Notes under the pieces: model-generated | The model's database searches: none | What the model was told of the DNA's origin: nothing | Seen by the model: the letters and a program-made list of their open reading frames with translations, nothing else | Origin: Chrysomallon squamiferum | Taxonomy: Eukaryota > Mollusca > Gastropoda > Neomphalida > Peltospiridae | Direction: 5' to 3' | Length of the DNA stretch: 43,500 nt | Assembly: GCA_012295275.1 (NCBI GenBank) | Contig: CM022673.1 | Span: forward strand, 22,213,413 to 22,256,912 | In this document: positions 14,770 through 39,850 of the stretch, one piece after another | How the letters are laid out: each line of letters begins with the position of its first letter | Numbering within the stretch: position 1 is the stretch's first letter | Made by a program: the position numbers and the translations under genes

Positions 14770-15561
14770 ATCTCATCATTTTGGCTTAAAAGAAAGAAGG
14801 CAAATAATTTTGATAAATATTTTAAAAATAAAAATTAAAAAATTAAAAGTTGAAGACGAAAAGAAAAAAGAGAAAACAATAAAAGAAAAGAAAAGAAAGT
14901 AAGAGAGGTGCTGATTCTGTAACATATACACTGACTGAATAACTGAAAACAATGACAAAAATAATGAATAGATCGTTTTCACCAATTAAAGGACATCAAT
15001 TTTTTTAAACGTAATTAATACTCGTGATAAAATTTGAATAAATGTCTTTTTAAAATGCTAATCAAATGCTAATCATTTTTTTTATTTTATATATATATAT
15101 ATATATATATTACACTGGATCTTTTAAATGCTTAACGAGTATGCGACTCAGACCTGGTGATATTTTATCCAACAAAAACCCTCTTACAATAAGACAAGAA
15201 AATTTGGTGCTACTTTGACGTGCGATCTACTTGATCTAGTGATCTATGCTGAGCAAACTCGACTTCAGTGTGTGATTTACCTACTTGTTTTAACTTTTAT
15301 TTTGTTTATTCTTGCTTTTTTATTATTATTTTTCACGGCATAAACGAATCAAATTTTATATTTATTATACAGATCGCCTTTTAAGTTGTAAATCGCACAC
15401 CAAAGTAGTTTCATGACGCGTAGATCACACGCCAAAGTAGCACCGAAAATTTACTTAATGAAATGTTCATTTTTAGAGAATATTCACCGAAAGGATGTCG
15501 CTTGTCTTTCTTGAAAACACCTGCTCCCACTCGAAGGTTACTTCTCTTCACCACGTTTAAA
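14770..15561. other. non-coding sequence before the start-codon exon
   Basis: AT-rich with (TA)n at 15090-15110. Two similar stretches mention themselves by eye (around 15210-15235 and 15415-15445, both containing gatc and caaagtag-like text), but too weakly to call a repeat. No exon recognised. Confidence 0.5.

Positions 15562-15624
<63 letters not shown>
15562..15624 (+). repeat. (CT)n(CA)n just upstream of the start-codon exon
   Basis: (CT)n at 15562-15579 runs into (CA)n to 15624 and ends 29 bp before the ATG. If an intron ends at 15653, this tract lies at the position of an extended polypyrimidine/CA region. Confidence 0.95.
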
Positions 15625-15625
<1 letters not shown>

Positions 15626-15653
15626 CCAGTTAATGATGTATTTTGTTTCATAG

Positions 15654-27401
<11,748 letters not shown>

Positions 27402-28900
27402 TTTTTAAAAAAAAAACACCGCAACCAAGAAAAGTGATTTGTTCATCCGTGAAACTGTTTCGTTTGGAGTGGAGAAAACCATTTTCTAATATTTCTTAAA
27501 ATGTTGCATCGTCATTCTGATCTGGAATTGGGACAAACACACATTTGCTTTCTTAATTTCATTATATAGGTTATTTTTATTTTGTTTTATTCTTTACAAA
27601 AACTATTTAAAGTATGGAAAAAAAATTCCTGACAGTCATTTCATTAGTCTGATATATAATAAAATATTGCCTATAAAATATAATTGTGTATGAACAGATT
27701 GTTTATCAGAGATAATGTATGAGAAATGTGTAACAGGTAAACAGCATTATCTGTAAATAATAACAAAAGAGATAGTTTAAATATTAATAACAGATACAAC
27801 GTTTAACAAGGTGTTTATATATTTATATTTTGTTTGCGAAAGAACGTTACAAAATTACACTATGAACATTTCTCATATTTAAACCCAAGACCGAAGGGAT
27901 TGATTACAGAAATTAATCATAAAAGTACTGTACACAACGGTGAATATGATGGTTTTAAAAACATCATTTTATTGATGCAAGGCATTTCTGCTAGATTTCA
28001 TTTTCCGTCATGAAAATATATGAGACAGTTTATGGAATACAGCGTAGAGTGTTCAATAATATTTTAATATGACGTTTTCTGCTGTATATACCGTTATATT
28101 TCGTGTCCTAATGTTTGTTTATAAAGCTGGATATATATTGCTGGGGCATATACTTTCATAAAGATTTTTAATATTAATATTATTATTATTCATTTGGAGA
28201 GCATTGTTATGTTTGTCTATATTTTCCTGTATTTCCAGAAAATTCTTTCCCATAACGCATAGCAAAGTGCTGTCAGACGATATATCTTCGTATTACGGTT
28301 TTTCATATAAACAAAGTTAATTTTCAGTTTCAGTCACAAACCTTTTAAAAATAAATGAGTGAATATCGTTAACATGTTCATAAATTTTAAAGATTATCCG
28401 AAACAAACATTTCAAAAAATCAGTATAAAGGTATGCTATTACAATACCACTAAACCCAACAGTCTTCTGATTTCATTATAACAGAATCGGAAACCTCATT
28501 TTATTTTTATTTTTTTTATTTTTCTGTAGTCCAAATAAAACAATTACAAAAACACATTAATAATAAAAATTAGTGCTTGTTAATATTTTACGAACAACCT
28601 TTTGCAGAAGAATCATAACTCTGTTTTTGCATTATTTATATATTTATTTATTTATTTATTTTTTACTGGTTTCGTCCATATTTGAACGGTCTTGTGTTTC
28701 ACACTGTAAATGTCAGTCGCCATGCCATGTCTTAAAGCACCTTTAGAGTAAGATGAGGTAGCGCAGGAAATGTAACCTGGTCTTGTGATATTTGAATGAT
28801 TTTTCATTTGTTGTTCGCTAGTTGTAATACATTATTTGAGAAGAAGCTGGCGGTATGAGGGATGAATAAAAGAATAGTTTTGAGAGTATGCATAAAACAG
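27402..28900 (+). other. BMI1: 3' untranslated region and downstream flank
   Basis: AT-rich sequence after the stop codon with no open frame of note. The first AATAAA is at 27658-27663, about 257 bp after the stop, and others follow near 28350, 28536 and 28864. Which one ends the transcript cannot be decided from sequence alone. It is free of the long (CT)n and (AAT)n tracts found elsewhere, which fits an exonic 3' end. Confidence 0.45.
27658..27663 (+). terminator. candidate poly(A) signal AATAAA
   Basis: First canonical hexamer downstream of the BMI1-like stop codon. AATAAA is frequent by chance in such AT-rich DNA, so it is only a candidate. Confidence 0.3.
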
Positions 28901-31085
28901 TAACAACACTGGTAATTTAAAAAAAAAAAAAACCCATTGAAAACAAATTAATCTTATTTTCAGCATTAAACATTTAAGTCTAATTTCATTAATGTTTTAA
29001 AGTAAGAAAAAATAGAATTTGATTATCTGTTAACTAATTCAGATACAATAAAATACTAAAATACACGGGAAAGTATTAAATTGTGCAGTTTTGAGTTTCA
29101 TATATAAACTAGATTATTATTATTGCCGATAAGAATTAGAACATGCAGTATAATTTGATTTACGAAATTGTAGACATTGTAGAAAAAACAAACAAACAAA
29201 CAAAAAAACAGTTAAAGAGATAATAAAGTGAAAAATATATTATGCTGATATTTGAAGAAAAAGAATGCTTTTGAAATCAACGTAACTGAAATAAAAGACA
29301 TTAAGGGGAGAAGCAATATACATATTATTATATGTGAAATAGATCCAAACATTTTTTTTCTTTTTAATGTATCGATAACAAAGATTTCAAAAGAACTTTA
29401 ATAAAATCATTTCTTTGTTCGTTCTGTTTTTCACAAAAAACGATTTGAGTATATTAAATATCACAAAATTTACTCTGGTAACGAGAAAATAGTCATGACA
29501 ATTCCTTTTTTATTTAGAAAACTGCTTATAAAGATTACATGAAAATGAAAAATAGAAATACTTGTAAGTTTAATGAAAAATGTATTTAAAATGGAAATAA
29601 CTACTTTTATTTCAATATTTTTGTTATTTCTGTTATTCTCTGTTTAGATTGTTATAAATTAATTTTATTACTTTTACCCCTGCGAATTAAACTGGATTTT
29701 CTTTCTATAAACCGCTATATGAATTATCTGAATAATCACTTTCTTTTTTATAAATTTTATTTTCTTTGTTGTTTTCTCGTTCGAGGCAACATGCATTAAA
29801 TGGTTTTCAGTTTCTGTTAACGGAACGAGGCATGGCGCATCCTTGTTTACCCATCCAGTTTTCTTTTTTCTTTCTTTCTTCGTTTCTCTAATGAAACTCG
29901 CTATATCATACAGCATATACTCTCATCTTTCCGAAATCCTGTTTTTATAAATGATTCCGCTTTCACGTAAATCGACTCATATGCAAATAACATGTCTAAT
30001 TTTTCCAGTTGTTTCTATGACACTTTTTATCTTTTGTTTAAAGTTAATTTTTTTTCTCTCTCCTTTCATATTTTACATTTTATTTCATTAAATTTTCACC
30101 TGACGTCGTTGGACGAACTAATGTTGTGAATGATATTTTCTGACATCATTACAATGAAAACACATGGTGTTTATATTCTAACATGTTTCACATTCAGAAG
30201 TAACAGTTGTAATTATTTTCATATGCATGAAAATATTTCATGTGTTAGAACCAGTGATAATTTTTATTTAATTTTTATTTATTTTGTGTTAGCTGAATGC
30301 GTGATTTGAGAAATCAATTTTTTTTTTTGTTTTCGTTGTTTTATAGAAAGGTATCAGACATATTATTTTACATTTATTTGCCTTGGTAGACAGGGTCTGT
30401 CTGCTTGTGTAACAACTATTGTGTGAAATACATGTCTTTATAATCTATTTCGTCTTGTTGTTTTTTTCTTTCGCTTCACCTGAGGGGGAAAAAAAGTTAA
30501 TATTAAGCAATACCGTTATTATCAAATTTAACAAGACCGCAGCATAATAATAATGATAATGATAATGATGATGATAATGATGATGGTAATAATAATAACA
30601 ATAAAAAAATGTATTCGGTGTAAGATTAATTATAAGAATATGTTAACTATAAACCATTGTAATCATTATGTTCATTTTAACCATTACCATCATTATCAAA
30701 ATATTGTCATTTACAATGATCACTATATTACTGTTACCAAGGGCCGTGTATAAACTAAGATATTCAGATTCAACCTAAAGGATTTCATCAGTTAGTTAGT
30801 CAACCATTTGACAAGTGTATTAACTGCAGGTGGTTCAAAGCTTCTTTCTTATGCTTCACTTGGCCTAAATGTGAGTTTCATAGAATCGATACGTCTCTGC
30901 ATCGCAGTATTTTTTTTTTTTTTGCGTAACAGCATGGACTAATGCGATGAGACCCTGGTAAGAGGTATCGTGTATGGAAAACAAATTGATAAAATTAGAA
31001 CTGGCGTCGGACAAGAAATGATTTTATGATCTACGGCTTCTCAGGTCAGGCCAGCATCCAACCACTTTAATATATATCCAATATG
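28901..31085. other. AT-rich intergenic sequence, no gene seen
   Basis: Includes a dyad at 30211-30238 (12-bp arms with one mismatch around a 4-bp spacer) and an (ATG/ATA) field at 30546-30600. Short frames are not convincing. Confidence 0.6.
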
Positions 31086-31094
31086 GATTTAACT

Positions 31095-31480
31095 GGAGAT
31101 TTTATTATTTATTATTAGTATTGGCAGAACAGCGGTAATAATAGTAGCGGCAGTAGTGGTAATAGCACTAGTAGTAGAATTAACTGGAGTAGTGGTTAAG
31201 AAGCAGTAATAATAGGAAGCAGCAGTAGCAGCAGAACCGTGGTATTTTTGGCAGTAACGTAGAATCTGAAGTAGTAATAGTAGTAGTGGTAGTAGTAGTA
31301 GTAGTATTAGTAATATCATAGTTGTAATACTACTAGTACCCGAACTTTCCGCAGTAGTTGCGGTAGTACTTGTAGTAATGGTGGTGATGGTGGTGCTGAT
31401 GGTAGTAGTATTAGTGATAGTATTAGTAATAGTAGTAATAATAGCAGTAGTAGAAATATAAACAGCAGAAGCAGTGGTAC
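31095..31480. repeat. imperfect (AGT)n trinucleotide field
   Basis: About 385 bp of AGT/GTA/GCA/GTG units without a perfect long run. Confidence 0.85.
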
Positions 31481-31677
31481 TCGATATGGTAAATGAACAG
31501 ATTAAAAGGTCACTTTAACGTCAGCTATTAATGAGGCCTTGAATTTTCAATATCTGTTAGAAGTAACGTTTTCAGTTTAATGTCAAAATACTCTTATTGT
31601 ACTGCTGTTAGAGCATCGCATTCTGGGATAGTTTAAAAGAGGTAGTTAAAAGACTTTTAATCACTGTGATATATCGC

Positions 31678-31680
31678 AGA

Positions 31681-31717
<37 letters not shown>

Positions 31718-31815
31718 GTTATTACTAATATTATTTATTTATTTATTTGTTGATATTTATTTGTTTATTTATTTATTTACATATTTATTTTTATTTATTT
31801 TATTTATTATTATTA
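31678..31815. repeat. (ATT)n and (TTTA)n field
   Basis: (ATT)n at 31681-31718 followed by TTTA tetranucleotides. Confidence 0.93.
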
Positions 31816-32549
31816 TTTTTTTTTTTTCACAGTCAAAAGTATCTCTTTCAGTATTACGGCAACATCTTTCATGTGAATATTAATATTAACTTTTTCTTCC
31901 AATATATTTTGTGTAAGAATGTTTGTTTTATGAGGAAATTAAAGAAATGATGAAAGAAAACTTTAATTTAAATTACCAGAAAACAACCAAACAGACTCGA
32001 AAAAGAACAAAGAAAGAAAAGAAAAACTAAAACGAATGAGAAAAACAAAAAACTGACAGTTAAGTCAGAATGAAAAAAAAAAAGAAAGAAAAATGAAAGA
32101 AAAGAAATTAACAACAGTAACACAAACTATGAACAAACAAACAAACAAAACAAATAATAATAATAACAAAAAGAAATGAATACACACATGTATATTGTTA
32201 AAAACATATTTAACAAAAATCAATTGCCATAAAGCGAATAGTTAATCTTTTTAAAACAGAAGTAAAGTATTCTGAACGTTTATATATATATATATATAAT
32301 GAAAATGAAAAATAATATTGTTAAATAAGGGGGAAGAACAGAAAGATTGAAAAAGATTTTTTATTTTTCATTAAAAAATAATATTTCTATGTATAACTGA
32401 TTATTTTTTGATGTTGACACAGAGCTGCCGGAGAAAAAGTGATATTTTTTTAATATAAAATAGGAATGATTTTAACCAAAGAAAAAAACAAATAAGAAAA
32501 TAAATTAAATAGTAAAATTACAACAAAGAGCACAGAACCTGAAGTGATA

Positions 32550-32605
<56 letters not shown>

Positions 32606-33632
32606 TAATAAAATTATAATAGCAATAGCAGTAGTAGTAGTGGTAAATAATGCCTATAAAAATAAATTTAACGAAGAACATAAAAAAAGAAAAAAATGAA
32701 AAGAAATATGAATGTATATTTGTGCACTTCTGAGAAGGCTGCAAATGTTGTATTTTTTGCTTTTTAACATTTAATGCTCTTATTTCTCTCTCACTCAATA
32801 ACCCGATTCCTTTTTTCAATGTTTCCAGTTAAAATGTAAAATTTCATATGATGTGCAAATTTTAATAAACCTAATTTTAATTATGCGCCTCCTTCTTTTT
32901 AAACATTAATTTATTATTATTATTATCATTATTATTAATATCACCATTATCATTGTTATTACTTACTTACTTATTAATTAATTAGTTAAATTCAGAAAAC
33001 CCCCAGATCTTTTATTTGTTAATGCCATTACATTTACTATAAATATTTACTCAGTTATCGTAAATATTTATACTGAAAAATAAGAAAAAATTGAAATATA
33101 TCTTGTATTCTGCTGCACAATTTTTTGTAGAAAATCTAAGAATACTATGTTATTAAATATAAAAATATTTTTTATTAGATGAATTTGTCTGTGTCGAGCA
33201 AACTTTTATTTTTTTTTCAAAAAGCAGAGCTAATTTAGAAAAGGGTAATAACAAGATTTTCTTTTAGTAATTTCTTGAAATTAGATAATGCCTATATTCA
33301 ATGAGTAAATATATAAATAAATAAATATTTTAGTTGTACATCTTAAAATATTCTGAATCAGTTCAGAGAAAACTGGAAATGATTTTAATATTTTGCAAGG
33401 AGATGATTTAAGAGAAAAGAAGAAGATTTAAAAAAAAAGAAATGAATAATTTTATTTTCGATTATAAAAACTAAGTTCATCAAACAAAAATAAATATTAT
33501 TTTTGATACTATATATATGTCTTTGTATGTATATATATATATTTGTAATTATAGATGTACAGAATCTGACCATAAATATCAGCAATGATAAATATTAATT
33601 AAACATGTATTAAATTACTTCATTATTTATTT

Positions 33633-33667
<35 letters not shown>

Positions 33668-33834
33668 TTTTCTTTCTTTTTTTTTTTTTTTTTTTTTTTT
33701 TTGCTTGTTCAAAGAAAAACATATCAACAAATTTAATTTATCTACTGAAAAACAGGTTATCTTTTGATTTGATTATCTTTCATGTTATTCTTGTTGTTGT
33801 TGTTGTTGTTGCTATTATTATTATTATTATTATG

Positions 33835-33869
<35 letters not shown>

Positions 33870-34182
33870 TGGTATTGTAGTTATTACAGCTGGAGTATTT
33901 AACAAAATTAAATGCAATAATAATAATAGGAAGAAAGAAATTTTTAAGAGAAATAAATTAGTTCCTTAATGAAATCTTTTAAAAAAAAACCAGACGAGAT
34001 GTAACATCTGTCTTAAACGTGACTGGTCGAATTTGATAAATAACGAACTTTAATGATTTACATTTTATTCAACAAGAATATTAGCATAAATTATGGCTCA
34101 AAATTAATTCTGAATATTTTGTGTGTATGTCTCTGTGTGTGTGTGTGTTAATTTCTTTCTTTCTTTATTTATTTAGTCAGAA

Positions 34183-34240
<58 letters not shown>

Positions 34241-34470
34241 GTTATTATTAAATATCTTTCTTTCATTGTTTTGTTTTTTCCTTTGGAATATTTAATGCCT
34301 GTAAAATAAATAAATATGAAAAAGAAAGAAAGAAAGGAAGAAAGAAATTTACAAAAGAAATAAATTAGTTAATCAATGGTATCTTTCTAAAAAGAAACTG
34401 ACTCTTTTACTTCGAAAGAAATTTTGATTTATAAAACGCAGTGAACATAAAATGTGTTTCCTTTGTTTTC
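31816..34470. other. AT-rich microsatellite desert
   Basis: A-rich GAAA-type simple sequence at 31940-32130, (TA)n at 32280-32298, (AAT)n at 32549-32606, (TTTA)n at 33627-33670, poly-T at 33679-33702, (GTT)(ATT) at 33791-33865 and (ATT)n at 34183-34240. No gene seen. Confidence 0.7.
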
Positions 34471-34495
34471 TTTTAGTGAAAAAATGATAATAGAT

Positions 34496-34528
34496 AATAT
34501 TACTGAAAGGTAAGTTTTCAGTAATATT
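34496..34528. repeat. perfect 13-bp inverted repeat with 7-bp loop
   Basis: Arms 34496-34508 and 34516-34528 are exact reverse complements around a loop that reads ggtaagt. Confidence 0.85.
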
Positions 34529-34624
34529 TCGTAATATTTTCATAATATTTTGATATTACTTAGTTTTGAGTTAATTTTAATTTATTGTTCTACCACAATA
34601 ACAACAATAACTAGTATTACTTTT

Positions 34625-34629
<5 letters not shown>

Positions 34630-34705
<76 letters not shown>
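34630..34705. repeat. (AAT)n, about 76 bp
   Basis: Trinucleotide run. Confidence 0.97.
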
Positions 34706-34707
<2 letters not shown>

Positions 34708-34709
34708 AA

Positions 34710-34915
34710 ATTAAAAGACAGTTTAATTATTTAAATATGGCTTTTTCGCTTTGAAATTATTCATAGGAATTTTAAATAATTTATGATATACTAAAATAAA
34801 ATAATTTATGCCATTATTTAAAAGAGTTGATTTTAATTGAGGAAATCTTTTTATCTTATTATATACTTATATTTTGTTTGTGAAAACAAGATAGTTATAT
34901 CTTTTTTCTAATAGT

Positions 34916-34946
<31 letters not shown>

Positions 34947-36430
34947 CATATTTATAGAACTAGAACATTTCAGAAGAAATCTTGGTAAAACTACTTTAAC
35001 AAATAATTAGTTTCTATATCTAGTAAAAAAATGTATTATTAAGTGAGAACCCCCAAATGACAACAATGGCAACCACTACCACCACCACCACAACAACAAC
35101 AATAATAATAACAACAATATAAATAATTTTAAAATAATATATATAATTATTAATATATGTCTATAATTTTTCGACGGAATATACAGTATAATATGTAGTA
35201 GAAATAATGCATATAATATAACAAAATATAAAAGTAAATTTACGTGTTAGTCTCCAGACAACCAATAAAAAGAACTATAAATATATTCTGCATACTGCTA
35301 GTTGTAAATATTTGTCATTTAAATATAAACTTATGTTTTGCTAAGAAACTTACAAAATGGCAAAAATAAAACAGAGAAATAAATAAAATCTTTGCCTATT
35401 TTTGCATTTTACGTCTCTACATAGTTATGATATAAATGAAATATTTACATTTCATAAAAATAATTTTGTCCGAATATTCCATTTTTCTAAATTCTCACTA
35501 AATATATATTTATCTCATTATTTTATACATATAATACAGAATGTTTATTTGTTAAGATAAATAATAAAATCTTGGCCTGAAAATATCTGAGCCCTGTGTC
35601 ACAGAACTTTATTAAAAAAATATACGGCCACTAAATTTTCACTCTGAATTATGTTTTGAAGCAGTTTCTATTATACAATCATTGTAAAAAATGTACAAAC
35701 ATTTGTTTTAAGCAGTTCTTCTAGACAGTTAGGAAATCCTGGTATTTGTAATATTACTTGGTCAGTATGTAAAGACAATTTATAATATTTTTTATTGCTA
35801 CCATCAAGCGACTGTAACATGTAAATGGTGGTCTAAAGTTTTTTTTTTTTTTTAACAAAATGCAGTGTATGAAATCAAGTTGGCATTAGCAAATAGATCT
35901 TTTAAAAATAAAATTACTTTATTTGCCCCAGTCTTATTAAAAAAAATAAAATTATTATAAATTTTAATATGAGAGTTAACCAGACTGGTAAACTTAGTAT
36001 TCTTGTCTTGTCCCTTGAAGCTTTTCATTTTTCTAGAAAGTCGATCATATATGTAATGCATTTTTCTAAAAGATATTTGTGCATCAGCAATTTTGCTTAC
36101 TTTAGGCTCAGCCCAAAACTAATAATAGTGAAGCTCTAGACTGTAAACAATTACTCAAAAGAGTTACAGTGTTTTGGTTCAAACACATATTTTTAATCCA
36201 CGATATTTTTGGTGCATTTCAAAATAACTTAACATTTATTGCTCTTAAACCACAATTTTTGGATATTTCATCAGGCTGTTTATTCCAAATGAATTGAAAG
36301 AAACATGTTTCTAAATTTTTAAAACGAAGAACTGCTGGATTTGGCAGTGAAGAAAAAAGACAAACAATTTTCAGTAAAACTAAATTTAGGATTACAATAC
36401 TTTTTCCTAGAGATGACAAGGAATGATTTG
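34710..36430. other. AT-rich sequence, no gene seen
   Basis: (TTTA)n near 34913-34950 and ACC/ACA units at 35075-35110. Minus-strand frames at 35852-36061 and 36219-36542 show no family resemblance. Confidence 0.6.
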
Positions 36431-36432
36431 AC

Positions 36433-36434
<2 letters not shown>

Positions 36435-36476
<42 letters not shown>

Positions 36477-36532
36477 TAACAATAACAATAATAATAATAA
36501 TAATAATAATAACAATAATAACAACAACAATA
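36435..36532. repeat. (AAT)n/(AAC) field
   Basis: Trinucleotide run with AAC variants. Confidence 0.96.
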
Positions 36533-36589
36533 CAGAAAACACCGCATGTGTAAGGGGCTGATAAGGAGATGTAAATGAGACTAAAGAGC

Positions 36590-36800
36590 TGTGTTAACAT
36601 TAACACTGTTTACTCAACGCGGTTTACAAGTGTGGAGCGCCTGCTCACTGCGAGTTGGGATAAACCGTTACATGTAACAGTGCACTGACATAGAAACCTG
36701 TTACTCAACAGGAAATAACAATCAAAGTGAAGGCCGGTGCAGGTCTAGTCTGTGCCGCGTGACCTTGCATGGTGGTCCGTTATCTCGTCTATCAGCAAAC
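36590..36800. promoter_or_regulatory. G+C-richer island with abutting palindromes
   Basis: Markedly richer in G+C than its flanks. GTTACATGTAAC (36667-36678) is a perfect 12-bp palindrome followed without a gap by the 8-bp palindrome AGTGCACT (36679-36686). No convincing coding frame; a distal regulatory element is possible. Confidence 0.3.
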
Positions 36801-36867
36801 TGTTTTGTCGTTTACAGGAGATTTTTGTTTTTTCTTTTGTTTGACCTGTGTTACCCTTTGTGTTATA

Positions 36868-37110
36868 TACTACTACTAAGACTACTAAGACAATTAGGCA
36901 CATTACTGCTACTAGCACTATTATTGCTACACTACTACCACTACACTATTACTATTATTAGTACTACCAAACAACAACTACTACTGCTACTGTTGTCGCT
37001 GATCCTGCTACTGCTACTGCTACTACTACTACAACTACTACTATTGCTACTACTACTGCTACTTTTATTGCTACTACTATTACTGTTACTACTACCACCA
37101 CTCCTATGGT
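36868..37110. repeat. imperfect (CTA)n field, about 240 bp
   Basis: CTA/CTG/CCA/ATT units; it produces a leucine-rich artefact frame on +. Confidence 0.9.
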
Positions 37111-37565
37111 TACACTGCTATTTGTAATAGAAGTATTTCAAAATTCAAAGACATTAACACAAAAGCAGATAAAAACAGTGAAAACATTATTAAATTGGTT
37201 TATTTGTTTTTATTATTATTATTATCGATTCCAGAACATTTAAATATAATAATAATTATGCAAATATGTAAATTATTGTTATTGTCATTTTCATTATTTA
37301 GACATTTAAAATATAATATTTTTATATATAAACATAATTATTTACTATTATAGTATACTGATAAATATGACTCGACATTTCATTTTTATTTTAACCAACA
37401 GAAATTTTAATGTTTCTTTAATTTACAAATTACAAGCATCAGTCCAAAAATATAATTAATAAATTATTAAATAAATAAATAATGATGATGATGATAATGA
37501 TGATTATGATGATGATGATGATGTGATAATAACAATAACAATAATAATAATAATAATATAATTGT
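37111..37565. other. AT-rich sequence
   Basis: Contains (ATG)n at 37481-37523 and an (AAT)n end. No gene seen. Confidence 0.6.
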
Positions 37566-37639
37566 AAATAAGGGTGCCGAAACTGATGAATAAAACTACC
37601 AAAACATTAATAAATTTCCTGAATGAAGAAATAAATGCT

Positions 37640-37985
37640 TCACTCGTTTACAAAGTGTCCTTGAGTGAACCGCGACACCTGATACTCAGCTGGTCTGTCT
37701 GCCAGGTGGAGGCCGGCGTCGCAGTTCATGTCTATTTCATGTCAGTTTCACTGAAATGCGCACCAACATGGGGAGGGAAATGCGAATAACAGGAAACCGG
37801 TTTTGTCTCGGGAGAATAGTTTTAAGTTTCTGAGACCCAGCGGTAGAGGAGTGTGACTGATAACAGCCAAAGCCCGGATGATTTATGAATGATAGATGTC
37901 ACGCCAAATGTGTTTTGGTCAAGACGTTATTATTACAGAGAGTAATTACCACATCACGTGAGCCCCTCGCCGTCAGAACAAAATA
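37640..37985. promoter_or_regulatory. G+C-richer island with E-box; possible regulatory element
   Basis: About 345 bp of balanced base composition between AT-rich deserts, with CACGTG at 37955-37960 and gtaattac just before it. A 71-codon + frame at 37574-37789 overlaps its start but is not recognisable. Confidence 0.35.
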
Positions 37986-37989
37986 AATC

Positions 37990-38350
37990 AGAAACTTTTC
38001 ACATGAGGCGCAAATTTAATACATTTTGTCTTTCATTTTCGCTTTAATATTAATAATCAGTTCTGACTTGCGAATTAATTTATTGATCTACATTTTAATG
38101 TTAATAGTAAACTGATTCTGCAAATAGATCCATTTCAGATCAGACAACAAGACGTGACAAATGAATGTGTCAACTCTAAAAGAGTCTTAAACGAATGATT
38201 AATGTTATATTATTATAATTCATCATTTATTATTGTAAATGCAACACATATCATACATATTATTTTAATTTAATTAAAAAAAAATATTCTGAAACAGTAA
38301 TTGTATAATAACAAATAAAAACTGCATCAAGTAACATAATAAAAACAACA
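37990..38350. other. AT-rich sequence, nothing recognised
   Basis: No repeat or coding signal. Confidence 0.5.
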
Positions 38351-38352
38351 GC

Positions 38353-38412
<60 letters not shown>
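38353..38412. repeat. (AAT)n
   Basis: Trinucleotide run. Confidence 0.97.
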
Positions 38413-38413
<1 letters not shown>

Positions 38414-38616
38414 TACAAAAGAAAAATAAATAAATATATATAAATTCATTGTTACATTATATTTATTGTGTTTCTTGTTTTTATTTTCACTTGAAAACAA
38501 TTCAGTAGAAACATCCCTCTGTGTAAATGTTTTTGAAAAAGATAAATAATAATGAAGTTGATGTTGATAATGATGATCATCATGATGATGGTAAATTTTT
38601 GAGAGATACAAATATT

Positions 38617-38690
38617 AAATTTCAAATCACTTAGAGCCATTAATTAATACAGAAACATTTGATAAAAAGGTCTGATTAACATATATATAT
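38617..38690 (+). repeat. dispersed repeat, copy B
   Basis: Second copy of the sequence at 4120-4190, 34.5 kb away. It is followed directly by (TA)n at 38681-38698 and 38714-38741. Confidence 0.75.
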
Positions 38691-38710
38691 ATATATATAA
38701 ACTTCTATCT

Positions 38711-38745
<35 letters not shown>

Positions 38746-38833
38746 ATTATTTATTTTGATATTTTATAGTTCATGTACTACTATGTAGTGATAACAGTTG
38801 TAACAATAAACCTGTTATTATTGCTACTATCAG

Positions 38834-38836
<3 letters not shown>

Positions 38837-38884
<48 letters not shown>

Positions 38885-38890
38885 ATTATT
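38837..38890. repeat. (ATT)n
   Basis: Trinucleotide run. Confidence 0.96.
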
Positions 38891-39695
38891 TTTACTACAA
38901 CTACAAATTTTGTTTCGCAGCTGAAAAGAAAAGACTATGAGTTTTATTATTATTATTCAAAAATCCTTGTGTAACATTCAGAAAAGTTTATTTAATGAAA
39001 ATTTAAAATGATGTTTTAGTTTTCTTCTCGATTTTAATGTACAAATTAAACTCAGAAATGCAGTGAAAAAATAAATAGCTTAGACATTCATGTAAATACT
39101 GGTAAATAAATTTCTGAATATTTAAACAGTTTTTTGTGTATGTTATTTGTGTTTTACGTATATACATGTGTATTTATTCGCATAATATAAACATAAAAAT
39201 ATACAAACATTTTTGTTTTTGCATTATCTGCATACCACAAAATATATGAATTATAAACATCTAAATAAATTATTAGTTATGCATAGGTAGAATAAACATA
39301 AATTTCACAAGAAACAAAATGTTTCCATGAAAGTAACATTATATTGGAATATTTGATGACTGTTGCTTTAGGAAAATATATATATATTTGTACATATATA
39401 ACTGAAAATTCTCAAACTTTACTGCAAATAATTGTATAATAATCATAAGCAATTTAGTGCGTAAAGACTAATTTTCGTTAAAAGATGCAAAAGAATAAAA
39501 AATAATTACAAATTAATTAATTAAATACCAGATTATGATGTACATACAAAAGACTGCAAACGTTAATAAATACGAATGCTAGTCATCACTCGACGATGAT
39601 GTATGAAATACGTATTTAACATACTTCAGAGTAAACATATAAATAACATAAATTTCAGAATTTAATCAAATGCAATACATAATTACTACAAATAT
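38891..39695. other. AT-rich sequence, no gene seen
   Basis: No coding or RNA-gene signal by eye. Confidence 0.6.
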
Positions 39696-39699
39696 AACT

Positions 39700-39707
39700 A
39701 CTACTAT

Positions 39708-39754
<47 letters not shown>

Positions 39755-39850
39755 ATAATAATAATAATAATAATAACTAATAATAACAGTAATAGTAATA
39801 ATAATAATAATTATTATTATTATTATTATTGTTGTTATTGTTTTTGTTGT
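39700..39850. repeat. (CTA)n, (AAT)n, (ATT)n, (GTT)n compound field with dyad
   Basis: At 39791-39830 an (AAT)n arm meets an (ATT)n arm with no spacer: 20-bp arms with one mismatch, capable of cruciform extrusion. Confidence 0.92.

Noticed and set aside
15205-15445. Two similar-looking stretches upstream of the start-codon exon
   Set aside because: The resemblance is limited to short shared words and could not be extended into an alignment.
28754-28761. TGAGGTAG, the let-7 seed sequence
   Set aside because: The bases after the seed do not match let-7 and no hairpin partner is visible.
37574-37789. 71-codon + strand frame overlapping a G+C-richer island
   Set aside because: No recognisable domain; composition is explained by the island.
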